From: JAPHTQ01 sp050288165
Lineage (GTDB): Bacteria; Pseudomonadota; Gammaproteobacteria; Thiohalomonadales; Thiohalomonadaceae
Assembly: GCA_050288165.1 (NCBI GenBank)
Contig: JBNKDG010000006.1
Coordinates: 1 to 64,000 of the forward strand
DNA: 64,000 nt
Direction of reading: 5' to 3'
Shown here: positions 51,941 to 60,868 of the stretch, piece by piece
How positions within the stretch are numbered: position 1 is the stretch's first letter
How the letters are laid out: every line of letters starts with the position of its first letter
Position numbers and translations under genes: made by a program
The notes under the pieces: generated by a model
The model's database searches: none
The model's input: the letters and a program-made list of their open reading frames with translations, nothing else
Told to the model about the DNA's origin: nothing

Positions 51941-53389
51941 TTACTCGTTGGTCTGGGCCAGGCCCAGATCGTAATAGGACTGCGCCAGCTTACGAATGGC
52001 GATCACATAGGCCGCGGTGCGGTAGTCGTGTATCTCTTCTGGATTACGTTTCATGGTGTCACGAATATCGGCGAAGGCAGAGCGCATGGTGTCATCGAGA
52101 CCGGAGCGCACCAGATCCAGTTCGCTGGCGCCGTGGGCCAGTTGCGCGCGCTGCTTGCTCGGGATCTTTTTCCCTGTCGCCTCCTCCAGCGCATTCATGT
52201 AAGTATTGCCGCGCAACTCATCGAAGCGTCGTTGCAGACGACCAAAGCGCATGTGTGAGAGATTGCGGGTCCATTCGAAATAGGAGACGGTCACACCACC
52301 AGCGTTAACCCACACGTCGGGCAGGATCACCACACCACGGTGGCGCAGGATTTCATCCGCTTCGTAGGTGATGGGGCCATTGGCTGCTTCGGCAATCAGT
52401 TTGGCTTTAATGTTCATGGCGTTGTCGGCATGGATCTGCGACTCCAGCGCCGCCGGAATCAGAATATCGCACTCCATTTCCAGCGCTTCGCTGCGTTTCT
52501 CGCTGAAGGTGCCGCCGGTAAATTCACGCAGGCCTTTGTGCTCGACCATGCACTGCCGCACGTCGTGGATGTTGAGACCCTCTTCATTGAATACCACCCC
52601 ATCCTTCTCGATGATGGCAATGACCTTTACCCCATCCTCCTCGGTGAGGAATTTGGCTGCGTGGTAACCGACGTTACCCAGCCCCTGAATCACCACCCGC
52701 TTGCCCGCCAAACTGCCATCACTCATGCCGGTTTTCGCCACCTCTTCAGGATGACGGAAGAACTCCTGCAGCGCGAACTGCACCCCCTTGCCGGTGGCCT
52801 CGGTACGACCGGGAATACCGCCGCGATCGACCGGCTTGCCGGTGACGCAGGCGTCCTGATTCAAATCTTCCGGGTAGAGGGTTTTGTAGGTATCGGCGAT
52901 CCAGGCCATCTCCCGTGAGGAGGTGCCGAGGTCAGGCGCCGGTACGTTGGTGGCCGGATCGAGGAAACCACGACGCGCCAGTTCATGGGCGAATTGGCGG
53001 GTGATCTCACGCATCTCTTCGGTGTTGTAGCGCGCCGGATCGATCATCAGCCCGCCCTTGGCGCCACCGAAGGGGATATCGGCCAGGGCACACTTGTAGC
53101 TCATCAGCGCGGAGAGTGCCTCGGTTTCGTCCTGATTGACGTGGGGAGCGAAGCGTAGACCGCCTTTCGCCGGCAGTCGGTGAGTGCTGTGGACCGACCA
53201 CCAGCCGGTGAAGACTTCGATGCCGCTTTGTACCCGTACCGGGAAGCGCACCTGAAGTACCGCGCTGCTGGCCTTGATGACTTTGGCAGTGTCGGGATCG
53301 AGACCGGCGGCGAGAGTCGCGCGATCCACCATCCGCTCGACGCCTTCCAGAAAGGACATGCTCTCACGCTTGTTACTCTGATTGGTCAC
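51941..53389 (-). CDS. Glu/Leu/Phe/Val dehydrogenase (glutamate dehydrogenase)
   Basis: A 482-residue enzyme. GGLRFAPHVNQDETEALSAL is followed by the catalytic-lysine region YKCALADIPFGGAKGGLMID. The Rossmann motif is KRVVIQGLGNVGYHAAKFL. It deaminates glutamate to 2-oxoglutarate with NAD(P)+. The chosen start is a GTG at 53389 with GGAG seven bases upstream; an ATG at 53359 is an alternative. It is the first gene of a likely pair with the SLC13 transporter. Confidence 0.93.
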   Translation of the reverse strand: MTNQSNKRESMSFLEGVERMVDRATLAAGLDPDTAKVIKASSAVLQVRFPVRVQSGIEVFTGWWSVHSTHRLPAKGGLRFAPHVNQDETEALSALMSYKCALADIPFGGAKGGLMIDPARYNTEEMREITRQFAHELARRGFLDPATNVPAPDLGTSSREMAWIADTYKTLYPEDLNQDACVTGKPVDRGGIPGRTEATGKGVQFALQEFFRHPEEVAKTGMSDGSLAGKRVVIQGLGNVGYHAAKFLTEEDGVKVIAIIEKDGVVFNEEGLNIHDVRQCMVEHKGLREFTGGTFSEKRSEALEMECDILIPAALESQIHADNAMNIKAKLIAEAANGPITYEADEILRHRGVVILPDVWVNAGGVTVSYFEWTRNLSHMRFGRLQRRFDELRGNTYMNALEEATGKKIPSKQRAQLAHGASELDLVRSGLDDTMRSAFADIRDTMKRNPEEIHDYRTAAYVIAIRKLAQSYYDLGLAQTNE

Positions 53390-53467
53390 CTGACGACTCC
53401 CGCTTTATCGCTACTCGGGCAGTATTGTATGTCCTGCATGGGGTTGCCGCCAGCCAGGCTGCTGCCG

Positions 53468-55567
53468 TCAATGGCTTTGCAGGAAGCTGAGGTAGTCGTT
53501 TGCGGAGAGTGGTTTGCTGTAGTGGTAGCCCTGCATGATGGTACATCCTTCCTCCAGCAGGAAAGCCACCTGCTCAATGGTTTCCACCCCTTCCGCAATG
53601 ACCTCCATGCTCAGACTGTGAGCCATGCGGATCACCGCAGCGGAGATGGCGGCATCGTTGGTGTCCTGAGGGATATCCATAACAAAAGAGCGATCGAGCT
53701 TAAGTTTGTTGACCGGGAAGGTCTTCAGATAGCTCAACGAGGAGTAGCCGGTACCAAAGTCATCGATAGCCAGGGAGAAACCTTCACTGGCGAGCATTGA
53801 GAGGCGATGCATGGTAGACGCCGCATTCTCCATCGCCACACTTTCGGTGATTTCGAATTCAATGGCATCCACACCCAGTTGGTATTCAGTGAGGATGTTC
53901 AGAATCTTGAACACCAGATCGGACTGGCGGAACTGGCGTGCTGAAAGGTTGATTGCTACCGGCGGAACATTGATGCCTTGTTCTCGCCACTCACATATCT
54001 GGCGACAGGCATTGCGCAGGACGAACTCACCAATCTGTAGAATCAGATCGCTATCTTCCGCAATAGGAATAAACAGATCAGGCGCCACAACGCCCCGCTC
54101 CGGGTGTTGCCAGCGGATCAGCGCTTCGCAGCGCACGATCCTGTCTGTGCGCGCATCGATCTGGGGCTGGAAGTGGAGGAAAAACTCTTCTCGTTCGAGC
54201 GCATGATGAAGTTCGCTCTCAAGGCGAAGGTGCTCGTGTGCGATCTGATCCATGTTGGCGGAGAAGAAGTGGTACTGGCCTCTGCCATTGGCCTTGGCAA
54301 CATACATCGCGGTATCGGCATGACGGGTCAGGGTTTCCAGGTTGTCACCGTCATTGGGATAAATAGCGATACCGATACTGCAACCAACACGTATCTCCTC
54401 GCCGTTAAGCAGAACTGGCTGATTCATCAAGTCGATAATACTCTGCGCCACGTGGGCAACCGCATCGGCATTGGGAATGTTAGGTAACAGTAGCGTGAAC
54501 TCATCACCACCCATGCGGGCAAAGGTGTCGGTAGTGCGCAGTGAGTTCCGAATTCGCTGAGAGACTTCGATGAGCAATTCGTCGCCAGTGGCGTGTCCCA
54601 TCGTATCGTTGATCAGTTTGAAGCGATCCAGATCGATAAACAGCACGGAACAGTTACAGTTAAAACGTTGGCAACGATTCAGTTCTTCCTGCAGGCGCTC
54701 CTTGAACAGGGTGCGATTTGGCAGTCCGGTCAGGGCGTCGTAATAAGCCAGTTTCTTTAGCTCATTTTCTATTCCCTTCAATGCACTGATATCGGAGAAG
54801 GTGCCGACATAATTGGTGAGCTGCCCCTGCTGGTTGCGCACCGCAGTAATGCTCAACCATTTTGGATAGACTTCACCGTTTTTGCGTTTGTCCCATATCT
54901 CACCTACCCAATGCCCTTTTTCCTTCAGGTTTTGCCACATCTTCTGGTAGAACTGTTCATCATGTCGGCCGGACTGCAGCACACTCGGCGTCTTGCCAAT
55001 AACCTCTTCTTCGTTGTACCCGGTAACATCGCAGTAGGCTTTATTGACGCGAAGAATGGTGTTTTCGGCATCGGTGATGACGATGGCCTCGTTGGCATTC
55101 TCAAAGACTTCCGCCGTCAGATGAAGCTGCTGCTGGATACGGAGTCGCTCGGTGATGTCGCGAATAAAAACATAGAACTGACCGTCGCTTTTCTGGCTGT
55201 AGCGGGTGACGATCTCTGCATCCCATAAAGTGCCATCTTTACGCCGGTGTTGAGTTTCACACAGATGATCCTCGCCACGCATGATGTGGCGCAGGTGCAT
55301 CGAGGTTATCTCATGCTCCGCGGTGGCCAGTTGCGAGAAGTGCATGCCGATGAGTTCGGCCTTGGTGTAGCCAGATAGCCTGGCGTAGGTGTCGTTGACG
55401 TCAAGGATCAACCCTGAGATGTCAAGCAACCAGAAGCCATCCCTGGAGGCCTCAATGGCTGCGCGGTAGTTGGTGCTGTGACTCTCTATCACCATATCAG
55501 TATTGCGCCGCAGCGCAGTGTCGTCCATAACGGTGACATCGAGTGTACGATGTTTTGCTTCCACCAT
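53468..55567 (-). CDS. PAS-PAS-GGDEF-EAL cyclic-di-GMP enzyme
   Basis: A 699-residue cytoplasmic signalling protein. Two PAS domains (residues ~30-150, GFWLLDISGLILDVND; ~150-280, VITDAENTILRVNKAYCDVT) precede the GGDEF domain. The active motif ARMGGDEFTLLLP is intact and LTGLPNRTLFKERL begins that domain. The EAL domain follows (VRCEALIRWQHPERG; AIDDFGTGYSSLSYLKTFPV and VIAEGVETIEQ), also intact. It may both make and degrade c-di-GMP. It lies downstream of nifM, about 100 bp away, and could be read through from the nif operon. Confidence 0.95.
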   Translation of the reverse strand: MVEAKHRTLDVTVMDDTALRRNTDMVIESHSTNYRAAIEASRDGFWLLDISGLILDVNDTYARLSGYTKAELIGMHFSQLATAEHEITSMHLRHIMRGEDHLCETQHRRKDGTLWDAEIVTRYSQKSDGQFYVFIRDITERLRIQQQLHLTAEVFENANEAIVITDAENTILRVNKAYCDVTGYNEEEVIGKTPSVLQSGRHDEQFYQKMWQNLKEKGHWVGEIWDKRKNGEVYPKWLSITAVRNQQGQLTNYVGTFSDISALKGIENELKKLAYYDALTGLPNRTLFKERLQEELNRCQRFNCNCSVLFIDLDRFKLINDTMGHATGDELLIEVSQRIRNSLRTTDTFARMGGDEFTLLLPNIPNADAVAHVAQSIIDLMNQPVLLNGEEIRVGCSIGIAIYPNDGDNLETLTRHADTAMYVAKANGRGQYHFFSANMDQIAHEHLRLESELHHALEREEFFLHFQPQIDARTDRIVRCEALIRWQHPERGVVAPDLFIPIAEDSDLILQIGEFVLRNACRQICEWREQGINVPPVAINLSARQFRQSDLVFKILNILTEYQLGVDAIEFEITESVAMENAASTMHRLSMLASEGFSLAIDDFGTGYSSLSYLKTFPVNKLKLDRSFVMDIPQDTNDAAISAAVIRMAHSLSMEVIAEGVETIEQVAFLLEEGCTIMQGYHYSKPLSANDYLSFLQSH

Positions 55568-55670
55568 GGGGTTTATATGTATTGAGCTGTGGTAAAACGG
55601 GGCGCGCCCCGGATATTAACCAACCGTACAGGTTGGTCTTAGTTTTGTCTACAATTTTGTTACGCCAATA

Positions 55671-56504
55671 TTACTGCGCGTCACGTAGCCAGTCCTGTAG
55701 CAGTCGTTTGCGCTTTTTCTGCTCCAGATGGGCGGCCAGTTTTTCCCTGACTTCAGCAAAAGAGAGGTGTCCCGCAGGGTGGATGGCGTCACAGAGCAGA
55801 ATATGCAACCCGACCTCGGTTTCGATAATGTCGCTAATCTCGCCCTCCTCCATGGCAAACAGTGCCGCGTCCAATTGCGGATAGAGCTGCCCAGGCTTGA
55901 CCCGGCCCAGCAACCCTTCATGCATCGCGGTGGGACACTCGGAGTGCTGTTCTGCCAGTTTGTGGAAGCTGGCGGGGTCGTTGTCCAGTTGCCCGGATAG
56001 CTCGGCCATTCGCTGCGTGACCACCTCGCGGCGGTTTTCAGGATATTCATCGTTAATGGTGATCAGGATATGCCGTGCGGTACGAGTCTCCGGCAGGGCG
56101 AACTTCTCCAGGTGCTGGTAGTAGTAGATCTCCACCTCTTCTTTGCTGACCGTCCCCTGCTCCTTGAGCATGTGCTCCAGCACCATGTCGAGGCGCAGCT
56201 GCCAGGCCAGTGCCTGTTTCAGCTTTGCTTCGCTGAGATTGTTGGCCTTCAGCGCGGTGACGAAACCGCCACTGTCTTCGAAACGCTGCGCCAGTTCATC
56301 GTAGGCCTGCTCTACTGCGGCCTCCGGCACCACTACGCCAGAGGCTTCCGGTGCCGAAAGCAGTTTTTTGGCGATGGCCAGTTCGCGGTTAACCCGTTGC
56401 AGCACCGCGGTGCGCTGCCCGTCGTTCAACTCCGCCTGGGTGGTATCGAACATCTCCAGCGCATTGCGCATCATGGCGTAATCGACTTCCGGACCATGTG
56501 ACAT
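55671..56504 (-). CDS. nifM: NifM, peptidyl-prolyl isomerase for nitrogenase iron protein maturation
   Basis: 277 residues from the ATG at 56504, which overlaps the nifZ stop (TGATG). The C-terminal parvulin domain is TRTARHILITINDEYPENRR and EHSECPTAMHEGLLGRVKPG with LYPQLDAALFAMEEGEIS. The N-terminal ~130 residues are helical. No signal peptide, as expected for cytoplasmic NifM rather than SurA/PpiD. NifM is required for stable NifH. It is the last nif gene of the operon. Confidence 0.9.
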   Translation of the reverse strand: MSHGPEVDYAMMRNALEMFDTTQAELNDGQRTAVLQRVNRELAIAKKLLSAPEASGVVVPEAAVEQAYDELAQRFEDSGGFVTALKANNLSEAKLKQALAWQLRLDMVLEHMLKEQGTVSKEEVEIYYYQHLEKFALPETRTARHILITINDEYPENRREVVTQRMAELSGQLDNDPASFHKLAEQHSECPTAMHEGLLGRVKPGQLYPQLDAALFAMEEGEISDIIETEVGLHILLCDAIHPAGHLSFAEVREKLAAHLEQKKRKRLLQDWLRDAQ

Positions 56505-56968
56505 CACTGCGCCACCTCCTCTTCTACCAGTTCAACAGGTTCCAGTGAAGCTTCCGGCACCAGCAGGGTGTGTCCGGGGAAGCGTACATGGTAGGCCACA
56601 CCATCCTCCTGCCAACGTAATACTTTAATGATCTCGCCCACATCACCGATATCCGCGATGACTTCACCTTTCACCGCCAGCTTCAGTTTGCTTTTGACCT
56701 TCTCGCGAAACTCAAAACGGCTCGGCACCCACTCTTCGTCGATACCGATCAACTCCTCTTCACGGCAGCCGACCACCATGCCCTGTTCGACAAAGTGCAC
56801 CTCGTAGATGATCTGATCCTGGAGAAAGGTGCCACGGCTGCGCACATAACCGGTACTGCCGCGACGGATCAGCAGATTGCCGATCTTTTCGCCCGGATAG
56901 GTGCCGTCGTTGCGGATGTTGCGAATCACCCGCACTTCGTCGCCGTTGTCGTACAGGGGCAAACTCAT
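56504..56968 (-). CDS. nifZ: NifZ, nitrogenase MoFe protein maturation factor
   Basis: A 154-residue protein. GDEVRVIRNIRNDGTYPGEK and GYVRSRGTFLQDQIIYEVHF are the NifZ core, with the conserved RNDGTYPG and G-T-F-L. A second half (residues ~75-140) repeats an SH3-like pattern (DVGEIIKVLRWQEDGVAYHV). NifZ helps form the second P-cluster of the MoFe protein. It overlaps nifW by four bases. Confidence 0.94.
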   Translation of the reverse strand: MSLPLYDNGDEVRVIRNIRNDGTYPGEKIGNLLIRRGSTGYVRSRGTFLQDQIIYEVHFVEQGMVVGCREEELIGIDEEWVPSRFEFREKVKSKLKLAVKGEVIADIGDVGEIIKVLRWQEDGVAYHVRFPGHTLLVPEASLEPVELVEEEVAQ

Positions 56969-57285
56969 AGCGACTTGCCGATGGAATCCGCGCTAAAGAA
57001 GCTGGTGCCGCTGGCCTTCTGGTAAACCTTCAACACCTTCTCGGTCGCCGCGTCGGAATTGACGAAGTCCTGATAGGCCTGCGCCAGCGAGTTGACGTAG
57101 ACCGCACGCATACCTGCTTCGTCGGCGGGCATCTTCGCAGCGGTGAGATAGTTGTGGAAGCGCTGCAGGATATGCAGGCGATAAACCTTCACCACGGTCT
57201 CGTCGTAGGGGATCTCGAAGTAGTCGAGGAAATCCTCGGCGGAGACCAGATCCTCCAGTTCGTCCATAAAATCTTCTGTACTCAT
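56965..57285 (-). CDS. nifW: NifW, nitrogenase-stabilising protein
   Basis: A 106-residue protein: LEDLVSAEDFLDYFEIPYDE, then VVKVYRLHILQRFHNYL and SLAQAYQDFVNSDAATEKVL are the NifW blocks. Helical and cytoplasmic; it protects the MoFe protein from oxygen. The gene is 12 bases downstream of the TPR-like gene and overlaps nifZ. Confidence 0.95.
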   Translation of the reverse strand: MSTEDFMDELEDLVSAEDFLDYFEIPYDETVVKVYRLHILQRFHNYLTAAKMPADEAGMRAVYVNSLAQAYQDFVNSDAATEKVLKVYQKASGTSFFSADSIGKSL

Positions 57286-57297
57286 GGCTACACCCCT

Positions 57298-57810
57298 TTA
57301 AACCAAATGTGGTCGTTCTGTACGTGCCAGCATATCCAGCAATGCCCCGGCACCGAAATGGTCGGAAGCATCCAGCTCCCTGACCTTTTTTAATCTGGCC
57401 CGGCCCTCTTCCAGTTGACCAAGACGCAGATGGAGATAGGCATCCGCTTTCAGCGTCAGCAGATAAAAACGAATCAGTCCCATCGACTTGAGCACGCCGT
57501 GACTCAGCTCTGCCAGATCCACCAGCCTCCAGTCTTCAGGAAAATCGAGACGCCGTGCCACCACCTGCAGCGCACGCCTGGCGATCTGCTTCGCCTCGTC
57601 GAGACGATGCTGGTAGTAATAGGTACGGTAGAGCGCCACCAGCACACTGAGGTTGTCCGGTGCGTAGAGAAACGCCCGCAGCAGCAGACTCTCCGCCTTG
57701 CCGTCACCGTAGGCGGCAGCAGCCTGCATCAGCATCTGCTGCACGTTCTCTGGTATCGGCTCGTCGAAGTAGAGTTGCTGACCGTCGAGGTCCAGAAGAT
57801 CCATCTTCAT
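57298..57810 (-). CDS. TPR-like protein of the nif operon
   Basis: A 170-residue protein without signal peptide. Two helical repeats are visible: LLRAFLYAPDNLSVLVALYR with YYYQHRLDEAKQIARRAL, and LLTLKADAYLHLRLGQLEEGRARLKKV, resembling tetratricopeptides. It is encoded between cysE and nifW with four-base overlap at its start. Small TPR proteins occur in the nif clusters of sulfur-oxidising gammaproteobacteria, but no role is known to me. A scaffold in nitrogenase assembly is inference. Confidence 0.8.
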   Translation of the reverse strand: MKMDLLDLDGQQLYFDEPIPENVQQMLMQAAAAYGDGKAESLLLRAFLYAPDNLSVLVALYRTYYYQHRLDEAKQIARRALQVVARRLDFPEDWRLVDLAELSHGVLKSMGLIRFYLLTLKADAYLHLRLGQLEEGRARLKKVRELDASDHFGAGALLDMLARTERPHLV

Positions 57811-58589
57811 TCTCCTGCTGTCTTTTGCATGGGATAACCGAAAGAATCGGGTTCGCAGAGCCGGTCGTCACCACAGGCGACACAGTCGTCGCTACCCTTC
57901 TGCTTTAACTCTTTTTCCAGCACCTCGATGCGCTGCATCAGGCAGGCGATCGCCTTGCCCACCGGGTCAGGAATCAAATGGTGATTGAGATCGATACCGG
58001 CAATGTCAGTGTTGCGCTCCAGATCGCGACGGACGATGCGACCGGGAATGCCGATCACCGAGCGCTCCGCGGGCACATCCGCTACCACCACTGAGTTGGC
58101 ACCGACGCGGACGTTATCGCCCAAGGTAATCGCACCAAGAATTTTTGCTCCGGCTCCAACCATCACGCCGTTGCCCAGGGTCGGGTGGCGCTTGCCCTTG
58201 TTCCAGGTGGTGCCGCCGAGGGTGACACCGTGATAGAGGGTCACATCGTCGCCGACGATGGCAGTCTCGCCGATCACCACACCGGCACCGTGGTCGATAA
58301 AGAAACGACGGCCAATGGTCGCACCGGGATGGATATCGATGTTGGTCAGCATGCGGGAAACGAAGGCGATCAACCGCGCCGGATAGCGCAGACCGAAAGC
58401 CCAGAGTTTGTGGCTGATGCGGTGCCAGAGGATCGCGTGTACGCCGGGATAGGTGGTCAGCACTTCAATGCGTGAGCGGGCTGCCGGGTCGCGTTCGAAA
58501 ACACAGTGGATGTCTTCCGCCAGTTGTTTCCACAGACCGGGCGCAGTGCTTACGGGTGTACTCATCTTCTCTTCCATTTCAGTGTACAT
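57807..58589 (-). CDS. Serine O-acetyltransferase (NifP-type CysE)
   Basis: 260 residues from the ATG at 58589, which has AGGGGAG seven bases upstream; ATGs at 58577 and 58565 are alternatives. The left-handed beta-helix has hexapeptide repeats: GATIGRRFFIDHGAGVVIGE, VTLYHGVTLGGTTWNKGKRH and GNGVMVGAGAKILGAI. The catalytic His is in FIDHG. A C-terminal tail CVACGDDRLCEPDS carries a CxxC-like cluster. It makes O-acetylserine for the cysteine demand of nitrogenase cluster assembly. It overlaps nifV by eleven bases. Confidence 0.93.
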   Translation of the reverse strand: MYTEMEEKMSTPVSTAPGLWKQLAEDIHCVFERDPAARSRIEVLTTYPGVHAILWHRISHKLWAFGLRYPARLIAFVSRMLTNIDIHPGATIGRRFFIDHGAGVVIGETAIVGDDVTLYHGVTLGGTTWNKGKRHPTLGNGVMVGAGAKILGAITLGDNVRVGANSVVVADVPAERSVIGIPGRIVRRDLERNTDIAGIDLNHHLIPDPVGKAIACLMQRIEVLEKELKQKGSDDCVACGDDRLCEPDSFGYPMQKTAGE

Positions 58590-59727
58590 GGTCAGACTCC
58601 CCTGCCAGGCAGGCGTAGAAGCTCTCCAGCTCGCTGCGACTCGGCGAGCGTTTGTGTGTGGCGGCAAAACGGCGAATACCGGGCAGCAGGCTGTCGGCCT
58701 GTTCGCGGCTGAGCAGGATGCCGATCTCGGCGAAGCAGTTCACCACCGCATTGGCGCCGGAGTGTTTGCCCAGCACCAGACGGTGCACGCGGCCCAGCAG
58801 CGCCGGATCGACGCCCTGATAATTGAGTGGGTCCTTGAGCATGCCATCGACATGAATGCCGGATTCGTGGGTGAAGACCCCTTCGCCGACCAGACTCTTC
58901 TGCCACGGCAGCGGACGGCCCGAGGCGTTGGCCACCAGTTCGGCCAGTTGCTGGTAATCCTGGAGCATCACGCCGCTGTCGATGCCGTGCAGTACCTGCA
59001 ACCCCATCACCACCTCTTCCAGCGCGGCATTCCCGGCGCGCTCGCCGAGGCCGTTGACGGTGGTGTTGACGTGAGTGGCCCCGGCGCGGACAGCGGCAAG
59101 GGTGTTGGCGGTGGCGAGGCCCAGATCGTCGTGGGCATGCATCTCCACCTGCATGTCGCTGTTGGCGACCAGGCGTGAGAGGCGCTCATAGATACCGAAC
59201 GGCTCCATGATGCCGACGGTGTCGGCGAAGCGGAAACGGTCCGCCCCGGCCAGTTGTGCGGTTTCCATCACCTGCAACAGGAAGTCGTCATCGGCACGGG
59301 AGGCATCTTCACCACCGACGCTGACGGCAAAGCCGAGGTCGCGGGCCATGTTGACGTAACGACGGATGTTATTCAGTGCCCAGTCACGCTCGCGGCCCAG
59401 TTTGCTGCGTAGCTGCTGGTCGGAAACCGGCATGGAGAGATTGACCCGCTCGACCCCGAGACCGATACAGGCACGCAGGTCCTCTTCGCGCATCCGGCCC
59501 CAGGCAATCAGGTCGGCATTCAGGCCAAGGCTGGTCAGGGCACGGATGTCCGCCTGCTCTTCGCTGCCCATCACCGGGATACCCACCTCCAGCTCACCGA
59601 CCCCCGCCGCATCCAGCGCCTTGGCGATGGCGATCTTCTCTTCCAGGTTGAAGGCGACCCCGGCGGTCTGCTCGCCGTCGCGCAGCGTGGTGTCGTTGAT
59701 CGTGACCTTGCGGTTGCCCTGATACAT
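58579..59727 (-). CDS. nifV: Homocitrate synthase NifV
   Basis: A 382-residue enzyme of the DRE-TIM metallolyase family. NDTTLRDGEQTAGVAF gives the metal and catalytic residues, HAHDDLGLATANTLAAVRAG the HxH motif, and HESGIHVDG with LGKHSG the C-terminal motif. It condenses acetyl-CoA with 2-oxoglutarate to homocitrate for the FeMo cofactor. It is the first gene of the operon and stands 27 bases after the predicted transcription start of a sigma-54 promoter. Confidence 0.96.
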   Translation of the reverse strand: MYQGNRKVTINDTTLRDGEQTAGVAFNLEEKIAIAKALDAAGVGELEVGIPVMGSEEQADIRALTSLGLNADLIAWGRMREEDLRACIGLGVERVNLSMPVSDQQLRSKLGRERDWALNNIRRYVNMARDLGFAVSVGGEDASRADDDFLLQVMETAQLAGADRFRFADTVGIMEPFGIYERLSRLVANSDMQVEMHAHDDLGLATANTLAAVRAGATHVNTTVNGLGERAGNAALEEVVMGLQVLHGIDSGVMLQDYQQLAELVANASGRPLPWQKSLVGEGVFTHESGIHVDGMLKDPLNYQGVDPALLGRVHRLVLGKHSGANAVVNCFAEIGILLSREQADSLLPGIRRFAATHKRSPSRSELESFYACLAGESDHVH

Positions 59728-59765
59728 AGCCGTATCCTGAATACAGTTGTCTGTATCCGTACCAC

Positions 59766-59781
59766 AGCAACCAACATGCCA
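59766..59781 (-). promoter_or_regulatory. Sigma-54 promoter of the nif operon
   Basis: On the minus strand TGGCAT-N5-TTGCT, matching the -24/-12 consensus TGGCAC-N5-TTGCW with one change. It is 39 bases upstream of the nifV ATG, giving a start about 12 bases downstream of TTGCT. Confidence 0.8.
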
Positions 59782-59853
59782 GAAACAATGGTATTAAATA
59801 TCAATGACTTAGAATTGGTGGCGCGCACCAAAACAGGGGGCGAAGCACAACAA

Positions 59854-59869
59854 TGTTGCGAACCCGACA
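59854..59869. promoter_or_regulatory. NifA-type upstream activator site
   Basis: TGTTGCGAACCCGACA fits TGT-N10-ACA, the NifA binding consensus. It is about 75-100 bases upstream of the -24/-12 element, the usual distance for NifA action. Confidence 0.75.
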
Positions 59870-59893
59870 AAAACCATCAGGGGAATTTATTGA

Positions 59894-60142
59894 TTAGGGA
59901 TTATGAGGAACACCGATTTTGTGGTCGAAATAACTCCGACCCGTTGGTATGTAGTAATAGATTCCTGGCCCTATTGATTCGACTAATACGATAAGAGCAA
60001 TCGTTGCCACGGTGATAATCAGAACAACCATCGAATCAGCATGTTCCCATAACCATGCCTTTTTGTTAGTTGCCGAGGGCAGGTTTCGTATCATTGAGAG
60101 GTGGTACCACCACCCTCGAAAGAAATCAGATATGAAATTCAT
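59894..60142 (-). CDS. Small membrane protein, unknown
   Basis: An 82-residue ORF starting MNFISDFFRGWWYHLSMIRN. One strong membrane segment (SMVVLIITVATIALIVLVES) lies in the middle. The C-terminus GPGIYYYIPTGRSYFDHKIG would face outwards or inwards. The Shine-Dalgarno sequence is weak (AAAAGAAA). It is AT-rich, unlike the nif genes next door, and belongs to the accessory stretch. Confidence 0.5.
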   Translation of the reverse strand: MNFISDFFRGWWYHLSMIRNLPSATNKKAWLWEHADSMVVLIITVATIALIVLVESIGPGIYYYIPTGRSYFDHKIGVPHNP

Positions 60143-60211
60143 TTTCTTTTAACAACACTACTCATTTGTAAATCCCTCCTCCCACTTTCCACTAAAATTT
60201 TTTACCCATCA

Positions 60212-60454
60212 TTAATTGCATAGCAATCCTGATTTCGTTTCCCGACAATTGTAAGGGTCAGGATTTTTAGGTGGGCTAGTTGTGGTAAATATGGCGATAA
60301 TCGCCGAAAGGATGAGCCAAGAGGGGATAACCGCTTTTGGAGGAAAATATTTTTCTGGGAGAAATAGTTTTATCGGTATAACGAACAAGAAGAGCGTAGC
60401 CCCAAGCGCATAAATAAACTGCAAAGGGTAAATAATCACGAATGACGCGTCCAT
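60212..60454 (-). CDS. Small membrane protein, unknown
   Basis: 80 residues from the ATG at 60454, preceded by GAGGG; the frame extends to 60460. Two membrane segments are visible: FVIIYPLQFIYALGATLFLF and AVIPSWLILSAIIAIFTTTS. A short tail contains PDPYNC. No family recognised. It lies 69 bp upstream of the gene at 59894, on the same strand, so they could form a pair. Confidence 0.55.
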   Translation of the reverse strand: MDASFVIIYPLQFIYALGATLFLFVIPIKLFLPEKYFPPKAVIPSWLILSAIIAIFTTTSPPKNPDPYNCRETKSGLLCN

Positions 60455-60607
60455 TTTCACCCTCTAATCATAATCATAATTGAAATAGGAATAATTTTGC
60501 GCCATGCGTTGGATGTTGGTAAACCATATCGTGCCATCTCCCTCGCCCTTCCTGGTGCCTTTTTACCGCTCCCACAGAATTAACGCAATACACACGTAAC
60601 GCGGGGT

Positions 60608-60636
60608 AAAAACATGCACCAGAGAGCAACTGTTTC
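60608..60636. repeat. Direct repeat, left copy
   Basis: AAAAACATGCACCAGAGAGC followed by AACTGTTTC. It matches 27 of 29 bases with 61131-61159 and so flanks a ~520-bp segment holding the small RNA candidate, two terminators and a 34-codon ORF. Confidence 0.7.
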
Positions 60637-60677
60637 GAAATAGAGCAAATATCGATGTACGAGCCGTTTTTAATGGT

Positions 60678-60705
60678 TTGACAAAGAATATAGGGAAAGT
60701 ATAGT
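60678..60705 (+). promoter_or_regulatory. Strong sigma-70 promoter
   Basis: TTGACA at 60678-60683 and TATAGT at 60700-60705, 16-base spacer. Perfect -35, near-perfect -10. No protein gene begins within reach before the terminator at 60751. Confidence 0.7.
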
Positions 60706-60711
60706 ATTTTC

Positions 60712-60771
60712 GTGTAGTATGGAAGGTGATGTGGCTACTGATAAATGGGGCCGCCGAGAGGCGGTTTTTTT
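60712..60771 (+). ncRNA. Candidate small RNA (~60 nt)
   Basis: Transcription from the promoter at 60678-60705 would begin near 60712 and end at the terminator at 60751-60771, giving about 60 nt. No ORF or known RNA family is recognised. Read-through would give ~115 nt ending at 60827. Untested. Confidence 0.4.
60751..60771 (+). terminator. Rho-independent terminator
   Basis: CCGCC, GAGA loop, GGCGG, then seven T residues. It ends the candidate small RNA. Confidence 0.85.
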
Positions 60772-60805
60772 ACGTCTGAGGTATTCATATTCACCACCGT
60801 AGTGA

Positions 60806-60827
60806 ACCCGCGAAAGCGGGTTTTTTT
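60806..60827 (+). terminator. Second rho-independent terminator
   Basis: AACCCGC, GAAA loop, GCGGGTT, then a run of T. It follows the first after 34 bases, making a tandem pair in the same direction. Confidence 0.85.
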
Positions 60828-60868
60828 ATGTCCGAAATCTGCTTCGCGGATTTTATTAGGAGCCAAAT

